NCBI GenBank assembly: GCA_023958095.1
Contig: JAMLGJ010000013.1
Coordinates: forward strand, 50,244 to 102,795
DNA: 52,552 nucleotides
Direction: 5' to 3'
Source: Microthrixaceae bacterium
GTDB lineage: Bacteria; Actinomycetota; Acidimicrobiia; Acidimicrobiales; Microtrichaceae
The notes under the pieces were generated by a model, which ran no database searches, was not told the DNA's origin, and saw only the letters and a list, made by a program, of their open reading frames with translations. Shown in pieces: positions 51,690 to 52,552 of this stretch. A program made the translations under genes and the position numbers. Numbering within the stretch: position 1 is the stretch's first letter; each line of letters opens with the position of its first letter.

Positions 51690-52535
51690 ATGCTCAACAA
51701 CCTCAAGACCGCCGCCCTGTTGGCCGGCCTGGGTGCGCTGAGCATGTTGATCGGGTCGTTCTGGGGACGCACGGGAGTGATCATCGGCTTCGGGGTCGGC
51801 ATCGCCATGACAGCGGGCTCCTACTGGTTCAGCGACCGCCTGGCCATCCGCTCCGCGCGTGCGGTGGAGGTGACCTCATCGCAGATGCCCCAGTACCACG
51901 CGATCGTCGCCGACCTGGCCCAACGGACGGGAATTCCGATCCCGCGGCTGTACGTCTCGCCCCAACCCCAGCCCAACGCCTTCGCCACCGGGCGCAACCC
52001 CGACAACGCCGCGGTGTGCGTAACCGAGGGGCTGCTGCAGACCCTGAGCTGGGAGGAGATCCAGGGTGTGCTCGCCCACGAGTTGAGCCATGTCCGCAAC
52101 CGCGACATCCTCATCGGCTCCGTGGCGGCGGCGATCGCGATGGGCATCACCTTCGTGGCCTCGATGGCTCGCTGGGCGTTCATCTTCGGGGGTGGCCAGG
52201 GCAGCAGCAACGACCGCGACAATCCGTTCGCCGCGTTGTTGATGCTGATCCTCGCCCCGATAGCCGCAGCGTTGATCCAGATGGCCATCAGTCGCAGCCG
52301 CGAGTACGAGGCCGACGCCTCGGCGGCGCGGGTGCTGGGCACGGGTGAGCCGCTGGCCAGGGCGCTCGAGCGCCTGGAGAACGCGGCGGCGCGGATCCCG
52401 TCGGATGTGAATCCCGCAGAGGCCTCGAACTACATCGTGAACCCGCTGCGCGGGCGCCAGGTCACACAGCTCTTCGCCACGCACCCGCCGGTCGAGGAGC
52501 GCATCGCCAGGTTGCGCAGCAACGCCTGGGCCTGA
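51690..52535 (+). CDS. htpX: HtpX-family M48 membrane metalloprotease
   Basis: The 281-residue protease has two N-terminal helices (residues 8-24 and 28-45), the zinc site H130-E131-x2-H134 in AHELSHVRNRD, two further hydrophobic segments around 141-160 and 174-192, and the third-ligand motif SREYEADASAARV. HtpX degrades damaged membrane proteins at the cytoplasmic side of the membrane. Length is normal for the family. The ATG at 51690 is preceded by a strong AGGAGG at 51674-51679, unlike the leaderless neighbours. Confidence 0.95.
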   Translation: MLNNLKTAALLAGLGALSMLIGSFWGRTGVIIGFGVGIAMTAGSYWFSDRLAIRSARAVEVTSSQMPQYHAIVADLAQRTGIPIPRLYVSPQPQPNAFATGRNPDNAAVCVTEGLLQTLSWEEIQGVLAHELSHVRNRDILIGSVAAAIAMGITFVASMARWAFIFGGGQGSSNDRDNPFAALLMLILAPIAAALIQMAISRSREYEADASAARVLGTGEPLARALERLENAAARIPSDVNPAEASNYIVNPLRGRQVTQLFATHPPVEERIARLRSNAWA

Positions 52536-52552
52536 ATCCCGCCCGCCCTGCC

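Noticed and set aside
51344..52348. Plus-strand frame overlapping the HAD gene end, the 21-base repeat and htpX
   Set aside because: It has no domain; both flanking genes are recognised in other frames, and the apparent 7-residue period only reflects the 21-base DNA repeat.
1..52552. tRNA or rRNA genes, insertion sequences, prophage or attachment sites
   Set aside because: No structural RNA, transposase, integrase or paired terminal repeats were seen by eye; the gaps are too short to hide larger elements.

Overview
The window is very GC-rich bacterial DNA, densely coded, with many GTG starts, ATGA/GTGA gene overlaps and several genes that begin 6-10 bases after a TAnnnT box (a leaderless-transcript layout). 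Together with a LAXTG-type sortase substrate and the two-complex-I arrangement, this points to an actinomycetote, most likely a deep lineage such as Acidimicrobiia. The group is inferred from gene content only; a Chloroflexota relative is a weaker alternative.

Region 1 (1-21191, + strand) is one long respiratory transcript unit. It starts with the end of a small membrane protein, a 2x[4Fe-4S] ferredoxin, and a quinol:cytochrome c reductase of cytochrome b6f-like build: split cytochrome b (b6-like and subunit IV-like), Rieske protein, diheme cytochrome c, and an unknown membrane protein. Two tiny ORFs fill the gaps around the b6-like gene. It continues, one base after the unknown gene, into a complete 14-gene NADH:quinone oxidoreductase operon, nuoABCDEFGHIJKLMN.

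Region 2 (21276-34216, both strands) is an envelope-glycan island. It holds a polytopic GT-C-like protein, a 1418-residue fusion of a PMT-like half with a DUF2298/YYY half, a Ser/Thr/Pro-stalk surface protein with an LAYTG sorting signal, a GT2 plus UDP-galactopyranose-mutase-like FAD enzyme pair, an Agl23-like membrane protein, a second GT2, and a membrane-anchored sulfite-oxidase-fold molybdoenzyme. The likely theme is lipid-linked sugar transfer to an extracytoplasmic acceptor; the Thr-rich surface protein is a candidate acceptor.

Region 3 (34292-46236, + strand) is a second complex I operon, nuoABCDHIJKLMN. It lacks the NADH module (nuoEFG), so its electron donor must be something other than NADH through NuoEFG, possibly a ferredoxin. 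Its last gene overlaps nuoN and encodes a MidA/NDUFAF7-family methyltransferase. Human NDUFAF7 methylates one arginine of the NuoD homologue. NuoD of this operon has that arginine (R69), while NuoD of the 14-gene operon has threonine (T92). NuoD2 also has Trp in place of the quinone-site Tyr, NuoH2 lacks the usual ERK and GPNR residues, and NuoL2 carries an acidic, His-rich insertion of about 105 residues.

Region 4 (46311-52552) is ordinary metabolism and housekeeping: a PAP2 phosphatase, a DUF2277 protein, acetyl-CoA synthetase, an FMN-binding glutamate-synthase-like protein, a HAD phosphatase and the HtpX protease. Three short tandem repeats occur: two in frame with a 27-base period (at 32612 and 45043) and one intergenic with a 21-base period (at 51515). 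I saw no rRNA, tRNA, CRISPR array, insertion sequence or prophage, and no gene-free stretch longer than about 180 bases.
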